64,000 nt of DNA from Burkholderia sp. OK233 (GTDB taxonomy: Bacteria; Pseudomonadota; Gammaproteobacteria; Burkholderiales; Burkholderiaceae), in NCBI RefSeq assembly GCF_900230185.1, contig NZ_OCSR01000001.1:1488001-1552000 (forward strand), in the 5' to 3' direction. The notes beneath the pieces were generated by a model. The model made no database searches, was not told where the DNA came from, and saw nothing but the letters and a program-made list of their open reading frames with translations. The position numbers were made by a program, and so were the translations under genes. This document shows, piece by piece, positions 53,730 to 62,725 of this stretch (positions are counted from its first letter, which is position 1; each line of letters begins with the position of its first letter).

Positions 53730-53978
53730 ATGCTGTTCAATGAATTCCGTCGCTTCGTCGCCTGCTTCACCCGATCGCACGCAAAGACAGTTCCCGCGCA
53801 ATCCGAGCCGGTCGCGCCGTCGCCCTCAGCCTTCGAGGTCGATCCCATGTGGCATGGGGACCACTGGCAAAATCTGCTCTCGTCCCCCATGGATGCGCGC
53901 CGCTATGTGATGGAAGACTGGAGTGTCTCGGTGGCAACCGACTGGAGTGATGTGGATGGTGCTGCGCCAGCGCACTGA
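53730..53978 (+). CDS. Hypothetical protein
   Basis: The 82-residue product from ATG 53730 (MLFNEFRRFVACFTRSHAK) has GGAG 6 nt upstream; an ATG at 53706 is in frame with a poorer site. Composition is balanced, with a Pro/Ser linker and a C-terminal block rich in Trp, Asp and Met (DPMWHGDHWQN, RRYVMEDWSVSVATDWSD). No family is recognised and no signal peptide is convincing. Confidence 0.6.
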   Translation: MLFNEFRRFVACFTRSHAKTVPAQSEPVAPSPSAFEVDPMWHGDHWQNLLSSPMDARRYVMEDWSVSVATDWSDVDGAAPAH

Positions 53979-54508
53979 CTGACGCCTGGGAATCCGCAAC
54001 CGGAAGGCAAAAAAAAGCGCGACTGGGAAGTCGCGCCGACAAAGGTTTGGAGATCTTTTTCGTCAACGAAAAAGTCTGCTTCGGAAAGCAGAGATTTAAG
54101 TATAACGGCTTAGTCGAGATCGATTATTCGCATAATCGACAACCATCTATTGCTATTGCGACAACAATCCTTTTTTACGATTTATCGCGTTGTTTTTTTG
54201 CATCGATTACTGTAGCGAATGTGCAACGCGATTCAGTTGACTCACCTCTCACGTCCTCCTCAATAACGCTGCAAGCCTTTATCAGCAAGGCTTAAACGGT
54301 ATTCGCCTATCGTTTCATATCCAGTAATACTTTATTGTGGAAATCGGAACATCCGCTTTGCGAGCGTCTCTCTACACTCTGCGTAATCGGAAACCGGCGC
54401 GCATGGCGTACAGCGCGCTTCTCATGCGGATTTCGCCTCTCGCAGCGCCCGCGTGATGGTCTCCTTAAGCCTGGGTTCAACGCCCACTCTAGCTCTCGGA
54501 GTTACAAG
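53979..54508. promoter_or_regulatory. Palindrome-rich upstream region of the porin gene
   Basis: This 530-bp AT-rich stretch contains several inverted repeats: GCGCGACT/AGTCGCGC (54017-54036), CTTTTTCGT-CA-ACGAAAAAG (54055-54074), TCGATTAT-N4-ATAATCGA (54120-54139) and AAGCCTT-N7-AAGGCTT (54273-54293). The first has a T-run on the minus-strand side. The region must carry the porin promoter and leader, and could include a small RNA. No protein-coding gene is supported. Confidence 0.5.
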
Positions 54509-55639
54509 ATGAAAAAGACTCTCATGGTCGCGGCCCTCACGGGCGTTTTTGCAACGGCAGCACATGCCCAAAGCAGCGTCACGCTGTACGGCTTGATCGA
54601 CGCCGGCATCACCTATACCAATAACCAGCACGGCCACAGCAACTGGCAAGAAACGAGCGGCTCGGTGAACGGCAGCCGTTGGGGCTTGCGTGGTTCTGAA
54701 GACCTCGGTGGCGGTCTCAAGGCTATCTTCACGTTGGAAAACGGCTTCGGTATCAACAACGGCACGCTAAAGCAAGGTGGCCGTGAGTTCGGCCGTCAAG
54801 CGTTCGTCGGACTGTCGAGCGACCAGTTCGGCGCCGTGACCCTCGGCCGTCAATACGACAGCATGGTGGACTTCGTCGGCCCACTGTCCCTGACGGGCAC
54901 GCAATACGGCGGCACGCAGTTCGCCCACCCGTTCGATAACGACAACCTGAACAACTCGTTCCGCGTCAACAACTCGGTCAAGTACACCAGCGTGAACTAC
55001 GGCGGCTTCAAGGGCGGCGCGATGTACGGCTTCTCGAACCAGGCTGGCGGATTTGCGAACAACCGCGCATACAGCGCCGGTGGAACGTATAACTGGGGCG
55101 GCCTGAACGTCGCAGCTGCGTTCATGCAGTTGAACGGCAGCGGCACGGCGAATACCGGCGGCGCAGTGTCGGACGACTTCACGTTCGCAGCAAAGCGTCA
55201 GCAAACCTGGGGAGCAGGCGCGAGCTACACGTTCGGCCCGGCAACGGCTGGCCTCCTCTACACGCAGACCAACCTGACGGGTCTGACAGGCCTCAGCGCA
55301 GCCGCATCGGGTTTCTCCAACGGCGTCGCGCTGCCAAGCAACAGCGCTCACTTCCAGAACTTCGAAGTGAACGGCCGCTATGCGCTGACCCCGGCACTGA
55401 GCCTCGCGGGTTCGTACACCTACACGCGCGCCAGCCTGAACGGTGTGCGTCCGAACTACAACCAGTTCAACCTGCAAACGGACTACGCGCTGTCGAAGCG
55501 CACGGACGTGTACCTGCAAGGCGTGTATCAGCGCGTGAACGAAGGTTCGGGCCTGGATGCGAACATCAATGGCCTGGGCGCTGCGTCGTCGACGAACAGC
55601 CAGGTCGCTGTGACCGCAGGTCTGCGTCACCGCTTCTAA
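54509..55639 (+). CDS. General porin (Burkholderia OpcP/OmpC type)
   Basis: The 376-residue outer-membrane beta-barrel has a typical signal peptide (MKKTLMVAALTGVFATAAHA) followed by QSSVTLYGLIDAGITY. This is the near-invariant start of the mature beta-proteobacterial trimeric porins. Glycine and aromatic residues alternate through the strands (FGRQAFVGLSSDQFGAVTLGRQYD), and the protein ends in Phe (GLRHRF), the outer-membrane insertion signal. GGAG lies 8 nt ahead of ATG 54509. It allows passive diffusion of small hydrophilic solutes and is probably strongly expressed. The terminator follows closely. Confidence 0.95.
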   Translation: MKKTLMVAALTGVFATAAHAQSSVTLYGLIDAGITYTNNQHGHSNWQETSGSVNGSRWGLRGSEDLGGGLKAIFTLENGFGINNGTLKQGGREFGRQAFVGLSSDQFGAVTLGRQYDSMVDFVGPLSLTGTQYGGTQFAHPFDNDNLNNSFRVNNSVKYTSVNYGGFKGGAMYGFSNQAGGFANNRAYSAGGTYNWGGLNVAAAFMQLNGSGTANTGGAVSDDFTFAAKRQQTWGAGASYTFGPATAGLLYTQTNLTGLTGLSAAASGFSNGVALPSNSAHFQNFEVNGRYALTPALSLAGSYTYTRASLNGVRPNYNQFNLQTDYALSKRTDVYLQGVYQRVNEGSGLDANINGLGAASSTNSQVAVTAGLRHRF

Positions 55640-55665
55640 AGCAGCTGGCAACACCTGCAGTATCG

Positions 55666-55692
55666 AAGGCGCCGTTCGCGGCGCCTTTTTTT
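55666..55692 (+). terminator. Intrinsic terminator of the porin gene
   Basis: The arms AAGGCGCCG (55666-55674) and CGGCGCCTT (55679-55687) close a TTCG tetraloop, followed by T7. Its tail touches the greB stop codon, which reads in from the other strand. Confidence 0.9.
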
Positions 55693-56269
55693 ATGCTGCA
55701 CCGCCGCCGGTATCGGGCGACGGATACTTGACGTCCAGGATGTCGATCGGCTGCGGGCCGGACGGCGTATACAACGTCACCGTATCGCCAATTTTGGCCT
55801 TGAGCAGTGCCCGCGCGATCGGCGAGATCCAGCTCACGTGGCCGACATCCAGGTCGACCTCATCGACGCCGACAATCGTCAGCGTATGCACCTCGCCGTC
55901 TTCCGTCGCGTATTCCACGGTCGCGCCGAAGAAAACCTGATCGACGTTTTCCTGTTTGCTGCTGTCGACTATTTCAGCGATGTCGAGGCGCTTGGTCAGA
56001 AAGCGAATCCGCCGATCGATTTCTCGCAGACGGCGTTTGCCATAGATGTAATCGCCGTTTTCCGAGCGGTCACCGTTCGAGGCCGCCCACGACACCAGTC
56101 TGACTACCTCCGGCCGCTCGACATCGATCAGATGCAGCAGTTCATCGCGCATACGCCGGTAGCCGGCGGGCGTGATGTAGTTTTTTGTACCCGGAGGGAT
56201 TTCGGGCTGGGCGACGTCGAGATCGTCGTCATTCTCTTCACTCGACTCTTTGACAAAGGCCTTGTTCAT
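55691..56269 (-). CDS. greB: Transcription elongation factor GreB
   Basis: The 192-residue factor stimulates RNA cleavage by backtracked RNA polymerase. An acidic N-terminal tail (SSEENDDDLDVAQPE) precedes the Gre coiled coil (NYITPAGYRRMRDELLHLIDVERPEVVRLVSWAASNGDRSENGDYIYGKRRL). The tip carries the catalytic acidic pair in GDRSENGDY. The FKBP-like C-terminal domain follows (FFGATVEYATEDGEVHTLTIVG, SWISPIARALL). It is GreB rather than GreA by the KRRLREIDRRIRFL basic patch and tail. Its stop codon lies against the porin terminator. Confidence 0.93.
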   Translation of the reverse strand: MNKAFVKESSEENDDDLDVAQPEIPPGTKNYITPAGYRRMRDELLHLIDVERPEVVRLVSWAASNGDRSENGDYIYGKRRLREIDRRIRFLTKRLDIAEIVDSSKQENVDQVFFGATVEYATEDGEVHTLTIVGVDEVDLDVGHVSWISPIARALLKAKIGDTVTLYTPSGPQPIDILDVKYPSPDTGGGAA

Positions 56270-56370
56270 GATGGTCCATTAACTGCAGCAAGCGACTGCC
56301 TATCAAGGGTACACGATCGGGGCAATGAGACAAATCGCAGTTACATGCTTCCCTTTTTGAAAACCTTTGC

Positions 56371-56376
56371 TATAAT
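56371..56376 (+). promoter_or_regulatory. -10 element of the tRNA-Arg genes
   Basis: A perfect TATAAT stands 13 nt before the first tRNA-Arg. The matching -35 is weak. A similar TATAAT context precedes tRNA-Thr at 47055. Confidence 0.6.
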
Positions 56377-56389
56377 CTCGTTTCTGCGT

Positions 56390-56466
56390 GCGGCTGTAGC
56401 TCAGTTGGATAGAGTACTTGGCTACGAACCAAGGGGTCGTGGGTTCGAATCCTGCCAGCCGCACCA
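56390..56466 (+). tRNA. tRNA-Arg (anticodon ACG), copy 1
   Basis: This 77-nt gene has CCA encoded. The acceptor stem GCGGCTG/CAGCCGC is perfect, the anticodon stem CTTGG/CCAAG surrounds loop CTACGAA (anticodon ACG, expected to be modified to ICG), and the T-loop is TTCGAAT. It is identical to copy 2. Confidence 0.96.
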
Positions 56467-56474
56467 CTTATTCG

Positions 56475-56498
56475 AGGGCCTCCCTCCGGGGAGGCCCT
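56475..56498 (+). terminator. Hairpin between the two tRNA-Arg genes
   Basis: The arms AGGGCCTCCC (56475-56484) and GGGAGGCCCT (56489-56498) enclose a 4-nt loop, followed only by TACGTTTT. It may be a weak terminator or a processing hairpin. Confidence 0.55.
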
Positions 56499-56555
56499 TA
56501 CGTTTTACCGGGCCTCATTGCAGTATCATCGTATTTAGCGTCACCTGTTTAGCGT

Positions 56556-56632
56556 GCGGCTGTAGCTCAGTTGGATAGAGTACTTGGCTACGAACCAAGG
56601 GGTCGTGGGTTCGAATCCTGCCAGCCGCACCA
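56556..56632 (+). tRNA. tRNA-Arg (anticodon ACG), copy 2
   Basis: An exact 77-nt duplicate of copy 1, 166 bp downstream start-to-start. All stems, the ACG anticodon and the CCA end are the same. No separate TATAAT precedes it, so it is probably co-transcribed with copy 1. Confidence 0.96.
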
Positions 56633-56637
56633 CCTAT

Positions 56638-56671
56638 AAAGGGCCTTCCGATCGGAAGGCCCTTTGTTTTT
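56638..56671 (+). terminator. Intrinsic terminator after the tandem tRNA-Arg genes
   Basis: The 13-bp arms (56638-56650 and 56653-56665) are followed by GTTTTT. It lies 6 nt past copy 2. Confidence 0.85.
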
Positions 56672-56738
56672 GCGCGGCCAGCTCCGCTTCAACCGGCCCA
56701 CCCTGCCAAGCCCCTAGGCCTTGGCGGCGTCACCGCAG

Positions 56739-57227
56739 CTATCGCGGTATCGACTGAATATCACCGATCTGCCCATCGGGACTCGGCACATCCTCGAACG
56801 GCCTATCCGCCGATTCCTCGCCGATCAGCGCCGCGCGCTCGCCAGTCACAGCCTGCGCCTGCCGCAATACCTCGTCCACGCTATCGCCGAAGCGGCTTTC
56901 AACAAACGCCCGCAGCAGCGCGACCCGCAACGAATCTCCCCGCCCTTCCACCGTTCGATGGCCGCCCTCGAACTCCGCGATGCAATGTGCAGCGCCATGA
57001 TCGGGCCGCTCACGCACCTCCAGCCGCTGCGCGCGCTCCAGCACCGCAGCTGCCGCTTCCCATGATGTGGACGGCGTAAAACGGCCATCCCATGGGCGGC
57101 CGCGGTCATTGCCGCGGATCGAGACGGTTTCGCCGCTGTCGGTAAAGTAGATTTCGCGCACGAAGTCGTGCAGGCTGCGGGCCACCCAATAATCGAGCGC
57201 CACGCCCGTGAGGTCGGCTACGTTCAT
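56739..57227 (-). CDS. DUF2591 (NinX-like) protein
   Basis: The 162-residue protein starts at ATG 57227 with GGGAG upstream. The opening MNVADLTGVALDYWVARSLH is the DUF2591 signature known from phage NinX proteins and bacterial relatives. PWDGRFTPSTSWEAAAAVLER follows, and the C-terminal half is less conserved and acidic. The function is unknown. It lies between spoT and the tRNA-Arg genes and is oriented like spoT, 130 bp downstream of it, so read-through from spoT is possible. Confidence 0.82.
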   Translation of the reverse strand: MNVADLTGVALDYWVARSLHDFVREIYFTDSGETVSIRGNDRGRPWDGRFTPSTSWEAAAAVLERAQRLEVRERPDHGAAHCIAEFEGGHRTVEGRGDSLRVALLRAFVESRFGDSVDEVLRQAQAVTGERAALIGEESADRPFEDVPSPDGQIGDIQSIPR

Positions 57228-57357
57228 AAGCGTTCTCCCTGAAGTTCCGGTGAGACTCGCTGGCAGGCAGGTGCGTTCAGATTCGGAAGGCCGCCTGAAG
57301 CCGCCCGAGGCGAGCAGACGTCCATGTGTAGCCGAGCAGACCCAGCCAGCCGTCAGA

Positions 57358-59712
57358 TCAGTAATCCGCTCGCTCGCGGTCGATCCGCATCCCGCCGTCG
57401 TGGCGGTGATGCCCTTCCTCGCTCGGCCGCTCGCGCGCAATACGCATCACGTCAGGATTCGTACGCACGCGGCGCATGACGTTGGCGAGATGGACGCGAT
57501 CGCTGACCTGGATCACGAAGCGCAGTACCGTGGATTCCTGCGAGAGGTCTTCGTCCATCGCGATGTGGACGATGTTCGCATCCGCCGACGTGATATCGGC
57601 GGCCACGCGGGCGAACACGCCTTTGGTGTTCTTGACCAGCACCTTGACCGCGACATCGAACAGACGCCCCGGCTGCGGGGCCCACGCCACGTCGATCCAG
57701 CGGCCTGGATCGCGCCGATGGATACGCTGTGCAACGCGGCAGTCCGTGGTGTGGATCGCCATGCCGAGGCCGATACCGATGTAGCCCATGATGTCGTCGC
57801 CCGGAATCGGACGGCAGCACGCGGACAGTTGCACCGACATGCCTTCGGTACCCGTGATCACGACCGGCGGCGCATGCGACGCTGTGCCGTCGCGCGAGCC
57901 GTCGTCGTCGGCATCGCGGCCGCTCATCAGCACTTCGATGCGCTTGGCCATAACCGCGGCGACACGGCGGCCGAGACCGATATCCGCGAAGATTTCCTGG
58001 CGACTCTTGTTGCCCGTCCACTGGACGAGCTTTTCCCACGCTTCCGGCGTCACATCTGACAGCGCCAGCCCGTAGCCCTTCAGCGCCTGATCGACCAGAC
58101 GCTCGCCGAGCTGTACGGACTCGTTCAGACGCATGGTCTTCAGGTAGTGGCGGATCGCCGAACGCGCCTTGCCGGTGCGCACGAAACCCAACCAGGCCGG
58201 ATTCGGCTTCGAATACGGCGCCGTGATGACTTCGACGATATCGCCGCTCTTCAACTCGGTACGCAGCGGCAGCAGTTCGTTGTTGATCTTCACCGCGACG
58301 CACTGGTTGCCCAGGTCGCTGTGGATCGAATACGCGAAATCGAGCGCCGTGGCGCCGCGCGGCAGCGCCATGATCCTCGACTTCGGCGTGAACACGTAGA
58401 CCGCATCCGGGAACAGATCGATCTTGACGTGCTCCAGGAATTCGCTCGAATCGCCCGCTTCGCTCTGAATGTCGAGCAACGACTTCAGCCACTGGTGCGC
58501 GCGCTTCTGCACGTCGTTCAGATCCGCGCCGCCGTTCTTGTACAACCAGTGCGCGGCGACGCCCGCCTCGGCAATCTCGTGCATCTTGCGCGTGCGCACC
58601 TGGAACTCGATCGGCGCGCCGAACGGGCCGACCAGCGTGGTGTGCAGCGACTGATAGCCATTCACCTTCGGGATTGCGATGTAATCCTTGAACTTGCCCG
58701 GCACCGGCTTGTAGAGCGCATGCAGCGCACCGATGCAGGTGTAGCACTCCAGCGCACTTTCGACCACCACGCGGAAGCCGTACACGTCGAGCACCTGCGA
58801 GAACGACAACTGCTTGTCGCGCATCTTCTTATAGATACTGAAGATGGTTTTCTCGCGGCCGGTGACTTCGGCGTCGAGCTTCGCGTCGGCAATCGCGCGC
58901 TGCACCGACTCCAGAATCTTGCCAACCACTTCACGCCGGTTGCCGCGCGCGGCCTTGACGGCTTTTTCGAGCGTGGCGTAGCGATGCGGGTTGAAGTTCG
59001 CGAAGCTCAGGTCCTGCAGCTCGCGATAGGTATTGTTCAGGCCAAGCCGGTGGGCGATCGGCGCGTAGATGTCCAGCGTTTCGCGCGCCACGCGGCGGCG
59101 CTTTTCGTGCGGCACCGCACCCAGCGTACGCATGTTGTGCAGCCGGTCGGCGAGCTTGACCAGAATCACGCGGACGTCGCGCGCCATCGCGAGCAGCATC
59201 TTGCGGAAGTTTTCCGCTTGCGCCTCTTCGCGATTGCGAAACTCCATCTTGTCCAGCTTCGACAAGCCGTCGACCAGTTCCGCGACCTTCGCGCCGAATC
59301 GCTCGGCGAGTTCGGCCTTGGTCACGCCCTGGTCTTCCATCACGTCATGCAGCAGCGCCGCCATGATCGACTGGGCGTCGAGATTCCAGCCGGCGCAGAT
59401 TTCCGCGACGGCAACAGGATGGGTGATGTAGGGCTCGCCGCTCTGGCGATACTGGCCAAGGTGGGCTTCGTCGCTGAAATGGAACGCCGCCTTGATGTCC
59501 TTGATTTCTTCCGGCTGCAGATAACCGGACAGAACGGCTGTCAGCTTGGCGATCGAAACGACGTCATGCCGGCGCGGTTGCTCCGGCGTGGCGGTCGGCC
59601 CGAACAGATGGCGAAACGACTGTTCGAGGACCGCGTCGATGTACTTCCGTGCAGACGAGGGCGAATCAGCGTCGTGTTCCACTTCCGTGGCGGTGGGCGG
59701 GGTAGCACTCAA
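57358..59712 (-). CDS. spoT: Bifunctional (p)ppGpp synthetase/hydrolase (RelA/SpoT family)
   Basis: The 784-residue stringent-response enzyme has these domains in order: an HD hydrolase (ALLHDVMEDQGV, VKLADRLHNMRTL), a synthetase (KTIFSIYKKMRDK, YGFRVVVES, YQSLHTTLVGPFG), TGS (YVFTPKSRIMALPRGATALDFAY), the zinc-finger-type ACCRPIPGDDIMGY, and a C-terminal ACT domain. The hydrolase motif HDVMED is intact, so it should both make and degrade (p)ppGpp. I chose TTG 59712 because GGAGG lies 5 nt upstream (59718-59722); the frame opens further up only with weaker starts. It is the last gene of yicC-gmk-rpoZ-spoT. Confidence 0.95.
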   Translation of the reverse strand: MSATPPTATEVEHDADSPSSARKYIDAVLEQSFRHLFGPTATPEQPRRHDVVSIAKLTAVLSGYLQPEEIKDIKAAFHFSDEAHLGQYRQSGEPYITHPVAVAEICAGWNLDAQSIMAALLHDVMEDQGVTKAELAERFGAKVAELVDGLSKLDKMEFRNREEAQAENFRKMLLAMARDVRVILVKLADRLHNMRTLGAVPHEKRRRVARETLDIYAPIAHRLGLNNTYRELQDLSFANFNPHRYATLEKAVKAARGNRREVVGKILESVQRAIADAKLDAEVTGREKTIFSIYKKMRDKQLSFSQVLDVYGFRVVVESALECYTCIGALHALYKPVPGKFKDYIAIPKVNGYQSLHTTLVGPFGAPIEFQVRTRKMHEIAEAGVAAHWLYKNGGADLNDVQKRAHQWLKSLLDIQSEAGDSSEFLEHVKIDLFPDAVYVFTPKSRIMALPRGATALDFAYSIHSDLGNQCVAVKINNELLPLRTELKSGDIVEVITAPYSKPNPAWLGFVRTGKARSAIRHYLKTMRLNESVQLGERLVDQALKGYGLALSDVTPEAWEKLVQWTGNKSRQEIFADIGLGRRVAAVMAKRIEVLMSGRDADDDGSRDGTASHAPPVVITGTEGMSVQLSACCRPIPGDDIMGYIGIGLGMAIHTTDCRVAQRIHRRDPGRWIDVAWAPQPGRLFDVAVKVLVKNTKGVFARVAADITSADANIVHIAMDEDLSQESTVLRFVIQVSDRVHLANVMRRVRTNPDVMRIARERPSEEGHHRHDGGMRIDRERADY

Positions 59713-59803
59713 TTTCGCCTCCGTAGCGGTTAGGGTTGGACGCCGGTCTGTACGTTGATGCAATTACATGGCAATTGGGCAATCGAAAACCGAAGGGTGC
59801 GCC

Positions 59804-60007
59804 TTAAACAGGCACCTTCTTCAACATTTCGACGCCAACCTGGCCAGCTGCGATTTCGCGCAATGCGACGACCGTGGGCTTGTCGCGGCTTTCGATCTTC
59901 GGCGTGTGACCTTGTGCGAGCTGACGCGCGCGATAGGTCGCGGCAAGCGCGAGTTCGAAACGGTTCGGGATCTGTTTGAGGCAGTCTTCGACGGTAATGC
60001 GGGCCAT
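59804..60007 (-). CDS. rpoZ: RNA polymerase omega subunit
   Basis: The 67-residue omega subunit helps assemble RNA polymerase by binding beta-prime. [30 protein letters not shown] is the conserved N-terminal block, and the [21 protein letters not shown] segment completes the family pattern. It lies between gmk and spoT, the standard order, with about 60 bp from gmk. Confidence 0.95.
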
Positions 60008-60067
60008 GTTGGGTTCCTTCTCAGTATGTTGCTTATTCTACCTTATGTGCTCGACATGCCGCCGCGT

Positions 60068-60748
60068 TCACGCGTGTGGCAGGTGAATGCCGAGCTGCAC
60101 GAAAAGCTGCGTATGGCGTGCGTATTGCGAGGCGAAGCGCGAACGCGTCGCCGCCACGAGGCACCGCAGTTCGCCGAGCGCGCGATCGAAGTTGTCGTTG
60201 ATCACGACGTACTCCGCTTCGGCCGCGTGCGCCATCTCGCTGCCGGCTGCGAGCAGACGGCGCGTGATCACGTTCGGCTCGTCCTGGCCGCGCTTTTTCA
60301 AACGCTCTTCGAGCGCATCCAGGGACGGCGGCAAGATGAAGATTTCAACGGCATTGTGAAACTGTTTCTTCACCTGCTGCGCGCCTTGCCAGTCGATTTC
60401 GAGCAGCACGTCGTGCCCGCTTTTCATCTGTTCTTCGATCCACACGCGCGAGGTCGCATAGTAGTTGCCGTGCACTTCCGCGCTTTCCAGAAACTCGCCC
60501 GTCGCGTGACGCGTCAGGAAATCGTCGACCGTCGTGAAGTGATAGTGCTCGCCGTCCTGCTCCTTCGGGCGCGGCGGGCGCGTCGTGTACGAAATCGACA
60601 GACGGATCGCGTCGTCGCCGGCGAGCAGCGCGTTCACGAGCGTCGACTTGCCCGCGCCCGAAGGCGCGACCACCATGAAGAGGTTGCCGGGATAAGCACC
60701 GGCGTAGGGATTGCGCGGTGCGCTGGATTCGCGTGTGTGGTTGGTCAT
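60068..60748 (-). CDS. gmk: Guanylate kinase
   Basis: The 226-residue kinase phosphorylates GMP to GDP. The P-loop is [14 protein letters not shown], the GMP-binding segment is [21 protein letters not shown], followed by [15 protein letters not shown] and [16 protein letters not shown]. The N-terminus is about 18 residues longer than in E. coli. It is in the yicC-gmk-rpoZ-spoT cluster, where gmk links GTP supply to (p)ppGpp metabolism. Confidence 0.96.
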   Translation of the reverse strand: MTNHTRESSAPRNPYAGAYPGNLFMVVAPSGAGKSTLVNALLAGDDAIRLSISYTTRPPRPKEQDGEHYHFTTVDDFLTRHATGEFLESAEVHGNYYATSRVWIEEQMKSGHDVLLEIDWQGAQQVKKQFHNAVEIFILPPSLDALEERLKKRGQDEPNVITRRLLAAGSEMAHAAEAEYVVINDNFDRALGELRCLVAATRSRFASQYARHTQLFVQLGIHLPHA

Positions 60749-60766
60749 GTTATCGAGGCTCCTGCC

Positions 60767-61690
60767 TTACTCCAGATTCTGTACTTGCTCGCGCATCTGT
60801 TCGATGAGCAGCTTCAGGGTCATCGACGAATCGGCCAGTTCCTTCGCGGCCGCCTTCGAGCCGAGCGTGTTCGCTTCGCGATTCAGTTCCTGCATCATGA
60901 AGTCGAGCCGCTTGCCGACCTTGCCGCCCTTCTCGATCACGTGACGCGTTTCGTTCAGGTGAGCCGTGAGGCGCGACAGTTCTTCGGCGATGTCGATGCG
61001 GATGCCGTACATCGTCACTTCCTGGCGAATCCGTTCGTTGATTTCTTCGCGCGAGACGCTCGTTGCCGCCGTGTCGGGCGCGGCGATACCCAGCGCTTCC
61101 TGCAGACGTTCGACGATCTTCTGCTGATGCTTGGCGATCAGTTCCGGCACGAGCGGCGTGATCTTCGTGACGATCGCTTCCATCTCGGTGACGTTGGCGA
61201 GCAGCACCGCCGCCAGTTGCGCGCCTTCGCGGGCACGCACGTCGATCAGATCGGTAATCGCCTGCTTGCCGCATGCGAGCACCGCGTCACGCAGCACGTC
61301 CGGCGCCACGCCGGTTTCGGCCAGCACGCCCGGCCAGCGCAGAATTTCTCCGGTGCGCAGGCGCCCTGCTTCCGGGAACGTCGACAACACCGTGCGCTCG
61401 AGCAGCGCGAGTTGGGTCAGCGCATCGCGGTTCACCGAGCCCGCGTTAGCCGACTGTTCGCTGCGTTGCAGGTTGATACGAATGTCGACCTTGCCGCGCG
61501 AGAGCTTGTTCATCAGCATTTCGCGCAGCGTTGGTTCGCAGACGCGCACGTCTTCCGGCATCCGGAAGTTCAGATCGAGAAAGCGCGAGTTCACCGTGCG
61601 CAGTTCGACCGATACGCTCACGCCGCCTGTGCCTGAGGCCGGGACGAGTTCGCGCGTGGCGCTCGCATAGCCAGTCATGCTGTAGATCAT
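60767..61690 (-). CDS. yicC: YicC family endoribonuclease-like protein
   Basis: The protein has 307 residues from ATG 61690 ([11 protein letters not shown]), the usual family start, with GAGA about 7 nt upstream. YicC_N and DUF1732 domains are indicated by [52 protein letters not shown] and the C-terminal [21 protein letters not shown]. Family members have been reported to cleave RNA. It is first in the four-gene cluster and divergent from rph. Confidence 0.92.
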   Translation of the reverse strand: MIYSMTGYASATRELVPASGTGGVSVSVELRTVNSRFLDLNFRMPEDVRVCEPTLREMLMNKLSRGKVDIRINLQRSEQSANAGSVNRDALTQLALLERTVLSTFPEAGRLRTGEILRWPGVLAETGVAPDVLRDAVLACGKQAITDLIDVRAREGAQLAAVLLANVTEMEAIVTKITPLVPELIAKHQQKIVERLQEALGIAAPDTAATSVSREEINERIRQEVTMYGIRIDIAEELSRLTAHLNETRHVIEKGGKVGKRLDFMMQELNREANTLGSKAAAKELADSSMTLKLLIEQMREQVQNLE

Positions 61691-61984
61691 CGTATTTCTC
61701 GCGATTGTGGCCATGCGTTTGACAATGGCCGGAGAGTCGAATCGCCCGGCGTGTACGAGACGCGGGGCGGAGAATGCGCATTATCCCATTTTTACCGACG
61801 AGGCCGCTTCGTACGCGGGGAGCAGCCGGGCAGCAACACGAGCACCGCCACGCGCGAAGTGCTACCCCGCGCAAAGCCCCGGCACATGCGGGCAGCCGTC
61901 CGATCGACAGGCCGCGCCGCACCCGACGCGATCGGCGGTAAAATTGCGGTTTCCCTCCTGCTTTTCTTCCAGACCAATCCCAAC
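61691..61984. other. Divergent promoter region of yicC and rph
   Basis: About 294 bp, GC-rich, between the two start codons. It must hold both promoters; I cannot assign -35/-10 elements with confidence and see no small gene. Confidence 0.4.
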
Positions 61985-62725
61985 ATGACCGACAACACCC
62001 AACGCCCCAGCGGCCGCCAGGCCAATCAGCTGCGCGACGTGCGCATCACGCGCCACTACACGAAGCATGCGGAGGGCTCGGTGCTGGTCGAATTCGGCGA
62101 CACCAAGGTCATCTGCACGGCGAGTATCGCCGAGAGCGTGCCGTCGTTCCTGCGCGACCGCGGCCAGGGCTGGCTGACCGCCGAATACGGCATGCTGCCG
62201 CGCGCCACGCATACCCGCAGCGACCGCGAAGCCGCGCGTGGCAAGCAAACCGGCCGCACCCAGGAAATCCAGCGCCTGATCGGCCGCGCGCTGCGCTCGG
62301 TGTTCGATCTCGAGAAGCTCGGCGCGCGCACGCTGCATATCGATTGCGACGTGATCCAGGCCGACGGCGGCACGCGCACGGCCAGCATCACCGGCGCGTT
62401 CGTGGCGGCCCATGACGCGGTGGCAAAGCTGCTGGCAACGGGCCGCATCGAAAGCTCGCCGATTACCGATTACGTCGCGGCGATTTCGGTCGGCGTGTAC
62501 GACGGTCTGCCGGTGCTGGATCTCGACTACGACGAAGATTCGCAATGCGACACCGACATGAATGTGGTGATGACGGGCGCGGGCGGTTTCGTCGAAATTC
62601 AGGGCACGGCCGAAGGCGTGCCGTTCTCGCGCGATGAAATGAATTCGCTGCTCGATCTGGCAAGCGACGGCATCAACACGCTGATCGCGAAGCAGAAAGA
62701 AGCGTTGGAGCAAAAGAGTGAGTGA
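61985..62725 (+). CDS. rph: Ribonuclease PH
   Basis: The 246-residue phosphorolytic 3'-5' exoribonuclease trims tRNA 3' ends. [53 protein letters not shown], the [24 protein letters not shown] run and [19 protein letters not shown] are all family hallmarks. The ATG at 61985 ([12 protein letters not shown]) was chosen over longer in-frame options. It overlaps rdgB by 8 bp. Confidence 0.96.
   Translation: MTDNTQRPSGRQANQLRDVRITRHYTKHAEGSVLVEFGDTKVICTASIAESVPSFLRDRGQGWLTAEYGMLPRATHTRSDREAARGKQTGRTQEIQRLIGRALRSVFDLEKLGARTLHIDCDVIQADGGTRTASITGAFVAAHDAVAKLLATGRIESSPITDYVAAISVGVYDGLPVLDLDYDEDSQCDTDMNVVMTGAGGFVEIQGTAEGVPFSRDEMNSLLDLASDGINTLIAKQKEALEQKSE

Noticed and set aside
58147..59733. A 528-codon open frame antisense to spoT
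   Set aside because: Same cause: the minus strand encodes an intact SpoT with all domains, and the antisense product is Arg/His-rich without motifs.
59768..61636. A 622-codon open frame antisense to rpoZ, gmk and yicC
   Set aside because: It spans three well-supported minus-strand genes and their spacers and has shadow composition.
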